Below are positions 15,589-32,814 of a DNA stretch of 64,000 nt, one piece after another. Every line of letters begins with the position of its first letter. Positions within the stretch are counted from its first letter, which is position 1. The notes below the pieces were generated by a model. The model worked only from the letters and a program-made list of their open reading frames with translations. It did no database searches and was not told the origin of the DNA. The DNA is from Streptomyces typhae (lineage in GTDB: Bacteria; Actinomycetota; Actinomycetes; Streptomycetales; Streptomycetaceae): positions 1 through 64,000 of the forward strand of contig NZ_WPNZ01000018.1 of the NCBI RefSeq assembly GCF_009755605.1. Reading direction: 5' to 3'. The translations under genes were made by a program, and so were the position numbers.

Positions 15589-16443
15589 GTGACCACCACG
15601 CGCACTACGAACGCCGCGAGCAGCGCGAGCAGTTCCGGCAGCAAGGGCAGGATCAGGACGCACCGTGAAGTGCGGCGACAGGACCACACCACCATCCGGT
15701 ACACGGCCGGCGGCCCCGCCGACGGCCCCGCCCTCGCGCTCGTCCACGGCTGGGGGTGCGACCGCGGCGACTTCGACGCGGTGACCGACCATCTGCCGGA
15801 CACCCACCGCGTCCTCGCGATCGACCTCGCCGAACACGGCGAGTCGCGGTCGACCCGGGACGTGTGGACCATGGAGGAGTTCGCCCGCGACGTGGCCGCC
15901 GTCCTGGAAGCCGAGTCGGTGGACACGGCCGTGGTGGCCGGACACTCCCTCGGCGGGGCGGTCGCGGTGGAGGTCGGCCGGCTGCTCCCCGACACCGTCT
16001 CGCACGTGGTCGCGCTCGACGCCCTGCACTATCTGTCCCTGTTCCCCGCGATGAGCGACGAGCAGGCCGAGGCGTTCCTCCGCGCGTTCCGTGAGGACTT
16101 CGCCGCGGGTGTGCGGGGCCTGGTGGAAGGAGGGTCGCCGAAAGGCACGGACCCGGCCCTGAAGGACGCTTACTTCACGAAGATGGTCGCGGTACGGCAG
16201 CCCGCCGGTCTGCGCGCCATGGAGGGGCTCGTGCGCTGGGACATGGACACGGCGCTGCGCGAGACGAAGCAGCCGGTCACCGTGTTCGCGGTAGGTGACC
16301 TTCTGACGCAGGAAGCGATCGACCGCTACCGGGACCGCTTCGACCTCGTACGCGTCGACCTGGGCACCCATCACTTCCCGGTGGAGGCCCCGGAGGGCAC
16401 GGCGAAGCTCCTGACGAGTGTCCTGGAGAGCGTGAACAGCTGA
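15589..16443 (+). CDS. Alpha/beta hydrolase
   Basis: 284 residues. After a 25-residue Ser/Thr-rich tail the fold shows the oxyanion motif VHGWGCDRG, the nucleophile Ser in AGHSLGGAVAV, and the catalytic His in GTHHFPVEAPEG. Length and layout fit soluble esterase/lipase-like members. The GTG start has AAGGAG five bases upstream. It lies 37 bp after the MFS exporter and is presumably under the same TetR control. It could act on the exported compound, for instance by opening an ester or lactone; the substrate is not visible. Confidence 0.9.
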   Translation: MTTTRTTNAASSASSSGSKGRIRTHREVRRQDHTTIRYTAGGPADGPALALVHGWGCDRGDFDAVTDHLPDTHRVLAIDLAEHGESRSTRDVWTMEEFARDVAAVLEAESVDTAVVAGHSLGGAVAVEVGRLLPDTVSHVVALDALHYLSLFPAMSDEQAEAFLRAFREDFAAGVRGLVEGGSPKGTDPALKDAYFTKMVAVRQPAGLRAMEGLVRWDMDTALRETKQPVTVFAVGDLLTQEAIDRYRDRFDLVRVDLGTHHFPVEAPEGTAKLLTSVLESVNS

Positions 16444-16450
16444 ATGCCGG

Positions 16451-16494
16451 GCGAAGGCGCGAGCCGCGGGATGCCCCGCGGCCCGCGCCTTCGC
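16451..16494 (+). terminator. Strong hairpin terminator after the MFS/hydrolase unit
   Basis: A 20-bp stem with one A-C mismatch and an ATGC loop begins 8 bp after the hydrolase stop. The left arm ends AGCCGCGGG and the right arm begins CCCGCGGCC. It separates the TetR-controlled unit from the PKS/NRPS unit. Confidence 0.87.
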
Positions 16495-17136
16495 CGCGTC
16501 TCCCCCACCGTCGCGGGACCCGGCCTCCGGTAATACTCGAGCGCCGCGCCCGGAACGGATTCGCCGGAATGCGGTATCCCGTGTTCGCGGGCCGAGCGGT
16601 GCACGTACGGCACGGACAGGGACGCGTACAGAACGGGCGGGGGCGGAGAGCAAACGGAACGGGCGAGTCGGATTCGCTTGCGCCTCCCGCAATTACCGTA
16701 GGGGATCGCGGAACCCGATTGCGGACGCACAGAGAACGCCCGGCACCGCGAAGTCCGCACGGCCGATCCGGGCCGGCCATTCGCTGCCCGTTCGTTGCCC
16801 GTACGTCGCCTCTCCGCTGCCCATTCGGTGCCCGTTCTCCAGCCTTCCTCAGCCCGTTCTCCGTCCGTTCGCTCCAGGCCGAGGACACCGTCGCCGCTAT
16901 TAACCGGCACCGGTCCCGACAAACAGGCGCGGCGACACCGGTTCGCCGAGTGCGGAGCGACACTTTCCGTTTCCAGCCGCCACAGCGGCTTTCCGGGCGC
17001 CTCACGGGAGCCCTTCCCGCACCGGTCCGACCGGGAAAACGAAGACCCTCTTCCCATACACCGAATCGCGGTCTTGTATTACACTCCGCATATCTTGCCA
17101 CCGGTGGGACAACAGGAAAAGGACAAGAATATATCT
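16495..17136 (+). promoter_or_regulatory. Long noncoding leader/promoter region of the PKS-NRPS locus
   Basis: About 640 bp with no convincing gene on either strand. The last 100 bp are much richer in A+T than the surroundings and include TTGTAT and TATCTT segments near 17072-17095 that could be promoter elements. A stretch around 16775-16875 has many degenerate copies of GCCCRTTCG. No regulator gene lies here, so control of the locus must come from elsewhere or from this region. Promoter position is an inference. Confidence 0.45.
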
Positions 17137-20100
17137 ATGCCCGATAATACAAATGCCATTGCTGTCGTCGGAATGTCGGGGCGATTTGCCGGTGCGCCCG
17201 ACGCCGAGAGTCTATGGACGCTCATGATGGAACGCGGGGAGTCCGTCCGGCCTGTGCCCGCAGACCGCTGGGACACCGGACGCGTGCTGGACCCCGGCAA
17301 GGACGTGCAGGCCGTCGGCGGTTTCCTCGACGGCGTCGACCAGTTCGACGCGGGCTTCTTCGGGATCTCCCCGAGGGAGGCGGCCGACATGGACCCCCAG
17401 CAGCGATTACTGCTGGAAACGGCCTGGCGTGCCGTGGAGGACGCCGGACAGCGCCCCGCCGACCTCGCGGGCTCCCGTACCGGTGTCTACGTCGGGGCGT
17501 CGTGGCACGACTACGAACTCCTGCGCAAGGAACGCGGAACCGCGCCCAGCCAGCACGGCATCGTCGGTGGCGCCCTCGACGTGCTCGCCTCCCGGATCAG
17601 CTACTTCCTGCGGCTGCGCGGCCCGAGTCTCACGGTCGAATCCGGCTGCTCCTCCTCCCTCGTCGCCCTGCACCTGGCCGTGCAGGCGCTGCGCCAGGGC
17701 GAGATCGGCGCCGCGGTCGTCGGCGCGGCCAACCTGATACTCACGCCCGACACGTCCGTCGGGCTCACCCACTTCGGCGCCCTGTCGCCCGACGGCCGCT
17801 GTTCCGCGTTCGCCGCCTCCGCCAACGGCTTCGTCCGTGCCGAGGGCGTGGCCGCCGTCTGCCTCAAGACCCTGGACCGCGCCCTCGCGGACGGCGACCG
17901 CATCCACGGAGTCGTCCTGCGCACGGCGGTGAACAACGACGGCGGGGGCGACAGCCTCGTCACACCCGACACCCACGCCCAGGAGGAACTCCTGCGCGAC
18001 GTCTACGGCGACGGCCCCGGCGCCGTCCCCGCGGACTCCGTCTCCTACATAGAGGCCCATGGAACGGGCACCGGACGCGGCGACCCCGCCGAGGCCACCG
18101 CGATCGGCCGGGCCGTGGGCAGGCACCGCACGAGCGGCCCCCTGCCGATCGGTTCGGTCAAGACCAACGTCGGGCATCTGGAGGCCGCCGCGGGCATGGG
18201 CGGCCTCTTCAAGGTGCTCCTCGCCCTGCGGCACCGGGTCGTGCCACCGAGCCTGCACGCCGAGACGCTGAACCCCGGCATCCCCTTCGACGACCTGAAC
18301 GTACGGGTGCTGCGCGAGCCGCTCGAGCTGCCCCGGACCGGGCCCGTCCGGCTCGGCGTCAGCTCCTTCGGCTGGGGCGGCACCAACGCCCACGCCGTCG
18401 TGGCCGCTCCCCCGGAGCCGGCCCGCCCCGCCGGCACCGAGGTCGCCGCGCCGACCGCCGCCCCGCCCGCGGGGGACGGCCACCGCCCGCCCACCGGCCT
18501 GCCCGTCCTCGTCCCGCTGTCCGCGCAGTCGCCCTCGGTACTCGCCGAGCGCGCCGCCCAACTGCGGGAGCACGCACCGCGGACCGAGAAGGACGTCGAG
18601 GAGCTGGCAGGGACCCTGGCCTGGCGCCGCGGCCACCTCCCGGTGCGAGCTGCGCTGCTCGCGACCACCCCCGACGCGCTGTCCCGGGCTCTCACCGAGG
18701 TGTCCGAGCGCCCCGAGGACGCCGGGGACGCCGGGGACAGGAACGTGGTGACGGGAACGGCCGTCGCCCGGGGACGCACCGCGTTCGTCTTCCCCGGGCA
18801 GGGCTCCCAGTGGAGCGGCATGGGCCAGGACCTGTACCGGGACAGCCCGTTGTTCGCCGATGTCGTCGACCGCTGCGTCGAGGCGCTGCGCCCGCATCTG
18901 GCCTGGGACCCGCTGGACGTCTTCACGGGCAAGTCCGGCGACGCGTGGCTGGAGCGGGTCGACGCCGTCCAGCCCGTCCTGTGGGCGATGTCCCTGGGGC
19001 TCGCGGAGCTGTGGCGGGCCTCCGGTGTCACCCCCGACGTGGTCGTCGGCCACAGCCAGGGCGAGATCGCCGCCGCCACGCTCGCCGGGATCCTGTCGTA
19101 CGAGGACGGCGCGCTCGTCGTGGCACGGCGCAGCGCGATCGTCCGCCGGACCTGCGGACGCGGCCGGATGCTGGCCGTGGACCTCGACCGCGACGCCGCC
19201 CTGGCCGCGGTCGCGCCCCTCGGGGGCAGGGTCGCGCTCGCGGCGCACAACGGGCCGACGTCCTGTGTCCTGTCCGGGGACACCGACGCCGTTCTCGCGC
19301 TCAAGGACACCATGGAGGCGGACGGGACGTACTGCAGGCTCGTCCAGGTCGACTACGCCTCGCACAGCCCGCAGATGGCCGATCTGCGCGAGGACCTCAT
19401 GACCGCGCTCGCGCCCGCCGCTCCCGGCCCCGGCACGCTCGAACTGTTCTCGACCGTGCGCGGGGAACTCCTCGACGGCGGCGCCATGGACGCCGCCTAC
19501 TGGGTGGAGAACCTGTGCGGCTCCGTGCTGTTCGCGGACTCCGTCACCCGGTGCCTCGGCAACGATGTCAGCCACCTCGTGGAGATCAGCCCCCATCCGG
19601 TCCTGACCCCGGCCGTCGAGCAACTCGTCGCGGAACACGGCAGGCCCGCGGCGGCCCTCGCCACGCTGCGCCGGGGCGAGGGCGGCCCCGACGCGTTCGC
19701 CCGCGCGCTGGCACGCGGCTACGCGGCGGGCCTCGAACCCTTCGGCGGCCTGCCCCGGTGCTCCCCCGTACCGCTGCCCGCCCATCCGCTGCGGCCGGAG
19801 CGCCACTGGCTGCCCGACGGCACGGCGCCGTCCCGGTCCGGCGCGGTCCAGGGGCTCGACGTCGCCCTCGCCCCCTCCCCCGGCGAGCGGGACGTGTGGC
19901 ACGGCACCACGGACATCGCGGTGGGCGACCTGCCGTGGCTCGCCGACCACCGCGTGCACGGCACCGCCGTGCTGCCGGGCACCGCCACCCTGGCGCTCGC
20001 CCTGAACACCGCGCGGGCCAGGACCGGTTCCCTGCCGCGCGCGCTGCACGACATCACGCTCAGCGCGGCGGTCGCGTTCGGCGAGGGCCCCGAGCAGCTC

Positions 20101-23100
20101 GCTGTCGAGTGGCGCGACGACATCGGCGAGGGCGGCAGCTTCCGCCTCCTGTCGCTGCCGGAGGGCGGCGACGCCTGGACCGAGCACGCCACGGCACGCG
20201 CCGACTACCGGGGCGTCGCCGAGGACGTGCCCGGCTTTCCCGCGTGGCTCGACGCGGCGCGGGCCGAGGAGCCCGGACCGTTCTACGAGGCGTGCGCGCG
20301 CCGGGGGCTCGGCTACGGTCCCGCGTTCCGCTGCCTGCGGTCCCTGTACCAGGGGCCCGACCACGGTTCCGCGTACGAGTCCGCGCACGAGTCCGACCGG
20401 GGTCCCGGGCGGCGTGAGGCGGTGGGCGAGGCGGTGCTCGACGGCGCGCTGCTGCCCGGGGCGCGACGGCATCTGCTGCATCCGGCACTGTGGGACGGGG
20501 CCCTCCAGGTCTCGCTCGCGGTGTTCGGGCAGGGCGGCTCCGGAGACGCGGGAGACGCAGTGGGCACCGCGGGCACTTCCGGTGCCTCGGACACCGCGGC
20601 CGTGGCGGACACCGCCCTCGTGCCCGTCGCCGTACGCCGGATCCGGGTGCCCGAGCGGCCCGACGCGGCGCCGGTCGACCGGGTGTGGTCCCATGCCGTG
20701 CGGCATCCGGACGACACCGTGGACGTACGTGTCTTCGACGGCGAGCGCCGCCTGGTCCTCGCCGTGGAGGGGCTGCGCCTCGCGCCGCTTGCCGGGAACG
20801 CCGGGGACGGAGCGGTGGACGCGGCGCGGCTGCACCAGATGCGGTGGACGGACGTGACCGGGGCGGACCGCGCCCCCGACGCGCCCGCCGGTCGCGGCCG
20901 GTGGGCCGTCTGCGGCGACCCGGGCGGCCTCGCGGAGTCCCTCGCCGACGCCCTCGCGGCCTCGGGCGCCGAGGTGACCCGCGTCCCCGCGCCGAAGCCG
21001 AAGCAGACCGGCGCACCCGCACCCGCATCAGCAACCCCGCCCTCGCCCTCGCCCTCGACGGCGTCAGCATCAGCACCGGCACCGGCACCGGCACCAAGTG
21101 GTCTGACCGGAGCCGCAGGCGTCGTCTTCGTCGCGCCCCCGGCCGCCGCGGGCCTGACGGCGCAGCGGCAGGGACTCGACGCGCTCACCGGCCTCGTCCG
21201 CGCCTGCGCGGACGAGGCCGACGCGCCGCGCCTCGCCGTGGTCACACCCCTGGCCCAGGCGGCCGCCACCGGTGACCGGCCCGACCCCGGGGCGGCCCTC
21301 TACTGGGGCTACGCCCGGGTCCTGCGGCGCGAGCACGGCGAGTTGGAGCCGCGCGTCGTCGACGTGGACCCCGCCGACGAGGGCTGGGCCGCGGCCTGCG
21401 CCGCGGAGGTCCTCGGCGCGGACCGCGAGGACCAGGTCGCCCTGCGCGGGGGCAAGCGCCTGGCCGCACGGCTCACCCACGTCGGCGCCCTCGGTGACGC
21501 CGCCTCCGGGGACGCCGCCGGCTTCGGGGACGGGGAGTCGCGGAGCACCCGCCGCCCGCCGCTGCGCCCGGCGCGGCTGCCGTTCCGGATCGCCTCCACG
21601 CGGCCGGGCCTGTGGGAAGGAGTGACGTCGTTGCCGTCGGCAGGCGTCCCGCCCGGCCCCGGGGAGATCGAGGTCGAGGTCAGCGCGGCCGCGCTGAACT
21701 TCATCGACGTGATGAAGGCGCTCGGCACCTACCCGGACCCGGCGGGCGGCGCCCGGCTGCTCGGCGGGGAGTGCGCGGGCCGGGTCGTCACCGTCGGTCC
21801 CGGCGTGACAGGACACCGGTTGGGGGACCGGGTGGTGGCGTGTGCGTTCGGCTCCCTCGCCAGCCATGTGACGGTACGCGCCGAGCACGCCCTGCCGGTT
21901 CCGGCGGGGCTCGGGGACGCGGACGCCGCCGCCCTGCCGCTGGCCATGGCCACCGCGTGGTACGGGCTCGCCGAACTCGCCCGCCTGGAACGGGACGAGA
22001 CGGTGCTGATCCACTCGGCCGCCGGGGGCGTCGGGCTCGCCGCCGTCCAGGTCGCGCGGCTCCTCGGCGCCCGGGTCGTCGCCACCGCCGGGAGCGAGGC
22101 CAAGCGCCGCCGTCTCCGGAGCCTCGGCGTCATCGACGTGTTCGACTCGCGGGACCTCGGCTGGGTGGCCGCGGTACGCGCCGCCACCGGCGGCCGTGGC
22201 GTGGACGTCGTCCTCAACTCCCTGACCGGGGCGGCCATCGAGGCCGGTCTGGACGTGCTCGCCGAGGACGGGCGCTTCGTCGAACTGGGCAAGAAGGACA
22301 TCCACGGCGGTCGCCGCCTGTCCCTCGACGCCTTCCGCAAGGGCGTCAGCTTCGCCGCCGTCGACCTGGCGGGGCTGATGGAGCGCAGGCCGCGCCGGTT
22401 CGCGCGGATGTTCGCCGACGTCTGGGAGCACGTGACCGCGGGCAGGCTGACGCCGCTGCCCGTGCGCACCCACCCGTTCACGGAGGCCGCGACGGCGCTG
22501 CGCGAGATGTCCCGCGGCGAGCACATCGGCAAGTTCGCCCTCGTCGACCCGGGGAGCGTCGCGGCGGTGGCACCCGTACCGCTGCCGGACGGCCGGCTGC
22601 GGGCCGACGGCACGTATCTGGTCACCGGAGGCCTCGGAGCGCTCGGTCTCTCGCTGGCCCGGTTCCTGGCCGGCCGGGGCGCCGGCGCGCTCGCGCTCCT
22701 GGGCCGGTCCGCCGCCGCCCCGGAGGCCGAGCGGCAGCTGGCGGAGCTGCGGTCGGCCGGGACACGGGTCGAGGTGCTGCGGTGCGACGTCGGCGACGAG
22801 CGGGCCCTGGGCGCGGCGCTGGAGCGCGTACGGCGGGAGATGCCGCCGCTGCGGGGTGTCTTCCACGCGGCGGGTGTCCTCGCCGACGCCACGATCGACA
22901 CCCTGACGCCGTCCGGGACCGCCGGTGTCGTGGCGCCCAAGGCGGTGGGCGCCCGCAACCTGGACGCGCTGACCGCGGACGACCCGCTCGACCTGTTCGT
23001 GCTGTTCTCCTCCGCCGCCGCCCTCGTCGGCAACGTGGGACAGGCCGCGTACGCCGCCGCCAACGCCTACCTCGACGCCCTGGCCGAGTCCCGCCGCGCC

Positions 23101-23688
23101 CGGGGTCTTCCCGCCCTGAGCGTGCAGTGGGGGCCGTTCAGCGACATCGGGCTCGCGGCGGCGGACGAGCGGCGCGGTGCCCGCCTCACGGAGCGCGGCA
23201 TGGGCGGCTTCCCCGCCCACGAGGCCTGGTCCGCGCTCGCCCGGATGCTCGAACACGACGAACCGGTCGTCGGATATCTGCCGCTCGACCTGGAGCGGTG
23301 GTTCGACGCCTACCCCGACACCGCCGCGCTGCCGAGCTGGCAGTCGCTGCGCGCGGCGGTCGGCGGCGGTGCCGCGGCGGCGCCCGGCAGCGGTCTGCGC
23401 GCACGCCTGCTCGCCGCGGACCCGGACGCCAGAGCAGGCGTCGGCGAGGCGGCGGTGCGCGAGCTCGCCGGGCGCGTGCTGCGGCTCCCGCCGGAACGCG
23501 TCGGTATGGAAACGCCGTTCAAGGCGCTCGGCCTCGACTCACTGATGAGCCTGGAGCTGCGCAACCGTCTGGAGGCCGCGTTCGGCACCGCGATCTCCCC
23601 GACCCTGCTGTGGACCCACGGCACCGTACGGGCCCTGTCCGGGGCCCTCGTCGGCGAGCTGACGGCGGCACCGGCGCCCGCGAGCTGA
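17137..23688 (+). CDS. Single-module, fully reducing type I polyketide synthase (KS-AT-DH-ER-KR-ACP)
   Basis: 2183 residues. Order and landmarks: KS (about 5-430) with Cys171 in ESGCSSS, His308 in EAHGTGTG and His347 in NVGHLEAA; AT (about 545-860) with Ser640 in GHSQGE and YASH at 740-743, the pattern linked to methylmalonyl-CoA; DH (about 920-1200) with His938 in an HxxxGxxxxP motif and Asp1120; a Pro/Ala/Ser-rich linker near 1283-1321; ER (about 1480-1800) with HSAAGGVG; KR (about 1820-2010) with TGGLGALG and Tyr1972; ACP with Ser2135 in GLDSLMS. All active-site residues are present, so it can make fully saturated, methyl-branched units. No thioesterase or clear docking tail. The ATG preceding DNTNAIAVVG is the natural KS start, with AAAAGGA upstream. 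It lies 129 bp ahead of the NRPS and probably supplies that enzyme's acyl chain. One module implies either iterative use or a single extension. Confidence 0.96.
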   Translation: MPDNTNAIAVVGMSGRFAGAPDAESLWTLMMERGESVRPVPADRWDTGRVLDPGKDVQAVGGFLDGVDQFDAGFFGISPREAADMDPQQRLLLETAWRAVEDAGQRPADLAGSRTGVYVGASWHDYELLRKERGTAPSQHGIVGGALDVLASRISYFLRLRGPSLTVESGCSSSLVALHLAVQALRQGEIGAAVVGAANLILTPDTSVGLTHFGALSPDGRCSAFAASANGFVRAEGVAAVCLKTLDRALADGDRIHGVVLRTAVNNDGGGDSLVTPDTHAQEELLRDVYGDGPGAVPADSVSYIEAHGTGTGRGDPAEATAIGRAVGRHRTSGPLPIGSVKTNVGHLEAAAGMGGLFKVLLALRHRVVPPSLHAETLNPGIPFDDLNVRVLREPLELPRTGPVRLGVSSFGWGGTNAHAVVAAPPEPARPAGTEVAAPTAAPPAGDGHRPPTGLPVLVPLSAQSPSVLAERAAQLREHAPRTEKDVEELAGTLAWRRGHLPVRAALLATTPDALSRALTEVSERPEDAGDAGDRNVVTGTAVARGRTAFVFPGQGSQWSGMGQDLYRDSPLFADVVDRCVEALRPHLAWDPLDVFTGKSGDAWLERVDAVQPVLWAMSLGLAELWRASGVTPDVVVGHSQGEIAAATLAGILSYEDGALVVARRSAIVRRTCGRGRMLAVDLDRDAALAAVAPLGGRVALAAHNGPTSCVLSGDTDAVLALKDTMEADGTYCRLVQVDYASHSPQMADLREDLMTALAPAAPGPGTLELFSTVRGELLDGGAMDAAYWVENLCGSVLFADSVTRCLGNDVSHLVEISPHPVLTPAVEQLVAEHGRPAAALATLRRGEGGPDAFARALARGYAAGLEPFGGLPRCSPVPLPAHPLRPERHWLPDGTAPSRSGAVQGLDVALAPSPGERDVWHGTTDIAVGDLPWLADHRVHGTAVLPGTATLALALNTARARTGSLPRALHDITLSAAVAFGEGPEQLAVEWRDDIGEGGSFRLLSLPEGGDAWTEHATARADYRGVAEDVPGFPAWLDAARAEEPGPFYEACARRGLGYGPAFRCLRSLYQGPDHGSAYESAHESDRGPGRREAVGEAVLDGALLPGARRHLLHPALWDGALQVSLAVFGQGGSGDAGDAVGTAGTSGASDTAAVADTALVPVAVRRIRVPERPDAAPVDRVWSHAVRHPDDTVDVRVFDGERRLVLAVEGLRLAPLAGNAGDGAVDAARLHQMRWTDVTGADRAPDAPAGRGRWAVCGDPGGLAESLADALAASGAEVTRVPAPKPKQTGAPAPASATPPSPSPSTASASAPAPAPAPSGLTGAAGVVFVAPPAAAGLTAQRQGLDALTGLVRACADEADAPRLAVVTPLAQAAATGDRPDPGAALYWGYARVLRREHGELEPRVVDVDPADEGWAAACAAEVLGADREDQVALRGGKRLAARLTHVGALGDAASGDAAGFGDGESRSTRRPPLRPARLPFRIASTRPGLWEGVTSLPSAGVPPGPGEIEVEVSAAALNFIDVMKALGTYPDPAGGARLLGGECAGRVVTVGPGVTGHRLGDRVVACAFGSLASHVTVRAEHALPVPAGLGDADAAALPLAMATAWYGLAELARLERDETVLIHSAAGGVGLAAVQVARLLGARVVATAGSEAKRRRLRSLGVIDVFDSRDLGWVAAVRAATGGRGVDVVLNSLTGAAIEAGLDVLAEDGRFVELGKKDIHGGRRLSLDAFRKGVSFAAVDLAGLMERRPRRFARMFADVWEHVTAGRLTPLPVRTHPFTEAATALREMSRGEHIGKFALVDPGSVAAVAPVPLPDGRLRADGTYLVTGGLGALGLSLARFLAGRGAGALALLGRSAAAPEAERQLAELRSAGTRVEVLRCDVGDERALGAALERVRREMPPLRGVFHAAGVLADATIDTLTPSGTAGVVAPKAVGARNLDALTADDPLDLFVLFSSAAALVGNVGQAAYAAANAYLDALAESRRARGLPALSVQWGPFSDIGLAAADERRGARLTERGMGGFPAHEAWSALARMLEHDEPVVGYLPLDLERWFDAYPDTAALPSWQSLRAAVGGGAAAAPGSGLRARLLAADPDARAGVGEAAVRELAGRVLRLPPERVGMETPFKALGLDSLMSLELRNRLEAAFGTAISPTLLWTHGTVRALSGALVGELTAAPAPAS

Positions 23689-23817
23689 CCCTCGGCCCGC
23701 CCCGGTCCTGCGGCGGCACGTCCGCGCGCGGCCCGGGGCGGGTGTCCGCCACCGCCGCTGCGGCGTCACCGACACCACGGCTGCCACCACGGCCACCAGG
23801 CCCCTCCAGGAGAAGAC

Positions 23818-31157
<7,340 letters not shown>

Positions 31158-31161
<4 letters not shown>

Positions 31162-32402
31162 CCACGAACATGAGCGGCGCGGACGAAGCGAACGGCACCC
31201 CGGGTGGCGCGCGCGGCAGGACGGCGATCGTCGCAGGTGCGGGGATCGGCGGTCTCGCGGCCGCGGTCACGCTGCGCCGCGTCGGGGTCGAGGTGACGGT
31301 CCACGAGCGGGCTGCCGCGCTGCGCCCGGCGGGCACGGCCCTGTCCGTCATGAGCAACTCCCTCACGGCCCTCGCCACCCTCGGCATCGACCTGGGTCTG
31401 GCGGAGCGCGGCCGCGTCATCGAGACCGCGGAGCTGATGACCAGCACGGGCGGCCTCATCAGGAAGATGCCCTACCGGGACCTCTCCGCGCGCCTCGGCG
31501 CCCCGAGCGTGTGCGTCTCCCGCAGCGCACTCCAGTCGGCCCTCCTCGACGCGGCCGGTGACTGCCCGATCCACCTGGGCTCGGCCGTCACGGGCTACGA
31601 GCTCGAACCGGACGGCGTACGCGTCCGCTTCGAGGACGGCGAGGAGGCCCGCGCCGACCTGCTCGTCGGCGCCGACGGCATCCACTCGGCCGTGCGCGCG
31701 CAACTGGCGGGCCCGGAACAGCTCCGGGAGGCGGGCTACTTGTGCTGGCTCGCCGTCACCCCCTTCCGGCACCCGCGCCTCACGCCGGGCTTCAACGGCC
31801 ACTACTGGGGCCGCGGGCAGCGCTTCGGACTCCACGACATCGGCCAGGGGCACGCCTACTGGTGGGGCACGCGCAACATGTCCCCCGAGTCGGCCCGTAC
31901 CTGGAAGGGCGGCAGACAGGACGTGGCCCGTGCCTTCGACGGCTGGGCGGAGGTGATCGGCGAGGTGATCAGGGCCACCCCCGAGGAGGCCGTCCACGCC
32001 GTCCCCGCACAGGACCGGCCGTTCCTGGAACGCTGGGGCGAGGGCCGGGTGACCCTCCTCGGGGACGCCGCCCACCCCATGCTGACCGCCCTCGCCCAGG
32101 GCGGCAGCACGGCCATCGAGGACGCCGTGGTCCTGGCCCACAGCTGCGCCGCGGCCTTTGACCCGGCAGCGGGCCTGCGCGCCTACGAACAGGCCCGCCG
32201 CGCCCGCACCAAGTGGCTGGTCGACAACTCGTACTCCCTGAGCAGGAGCGAACAGGAGGACCGCCCCCTTATGACGGCCCTGCGCAACACCTTGATGCGC
32301 TACGCGCCGACGCCCTTGCTGATGCGCCCCTTCGAGAAGGCGATGACGTACACGTCGCCCGACTTCGCCGCCCGGAGCGCGGAGCCTCCCGCGCGACTGT
32401 GA
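31158..32402 (+). CDS. Class A FAD-dependent monooxygenase, probable Baeyer-Villiger-type tailoring enzyme
   Basis: 414 residues. The FAD/NADPH landmarks of the salicylate-hydroxylase-like group are complete: GAGIGGLAAA (27-36), the GADGIHSAVR (DG) motif and LLGDAAHPM near residue 300. The GTG start overlaps the NRPS stop (GTGA), with GAGGAG upstream, so the two proteins are made together. In the pyrrolizixenamide and legonmycin pathways an enzyme of this class (PxaB, LgnC) oxidises the bicyclic Ser-Pro product, and hydrolysis with ring contraction then gives the pyrrolizidine; in brabantamide the BraC enzyme gives a bicyclic carbamate. Which outcome applies here cannot be read from sequence. 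Assignment to these pathways rests on the NRPS partner. Confidence 0.92.
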
Positions 32403-32641
32403 GCGACTTCGCGGTGCGGGGTTCCGAGGGCAGTTGTTCCGGGACCCCGCACCGCGGGTCTTCCCGGAGCAGTGTCGGAACCACTGCGCGGACCTGGGAC
32501 GGCGACCGTCTCGACGGCTTCATCGGCTCGCTCGCCGAGGACTTCCGCGGCTGGGAGGGGCAACGTACCTGGCACTCGCTGTCGTACGACCTGACGCTCG
32601 CGGCCGAGCACCGTGCGGGTGGTCATGTACATCTCACCTAG
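32399..32641 (+). pseudogene. Truncated DUF6228-like remnant
   Basis: A GTG overlapping the monooxygenase stop opens an 80-codon frame. Its second half contains FIGSLAEDFRGWEGQRTW and GGHVHLT, which resemble the middle of DUF6228 proteins, a small Streptomyces family of unknown function. The frame then stops where the family would continue, and its first 35 residues are Ser/Gly-rich and unlike the family. This looks like a decayed 3'-truncated copy that now happens to follow the biosynthetic operon. It could still be translated by coupling. Family match is from memory. Confidence 0.45.
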
Positions 32642-32814
32642 GGGCGCGCTACGGCTCGGCGCGTCACGCGGGCCGAGCGGGGGCTTTCGGCGTGCCGGAG
32701 GGGGACTTGAGGCCGTGCGGAGGCGGGGCGCCGGCCATGGGCACGGGTGCTTCAATTCCCCCGGCCCGGCCCAGCGGGGGCGGGGCCGGTACGGGTGGGC
32801 CTCGGAGGTGCTTC

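Noticed and set aside
16569..17136. N-terminal extension of the PKS or a separate gene upstream of it
   Set aside because: The translations are Arg/Ser-rich with no domain, base composition is lower in GC at third positions, and the KS domain starts naturally just after the ATG at 17137.
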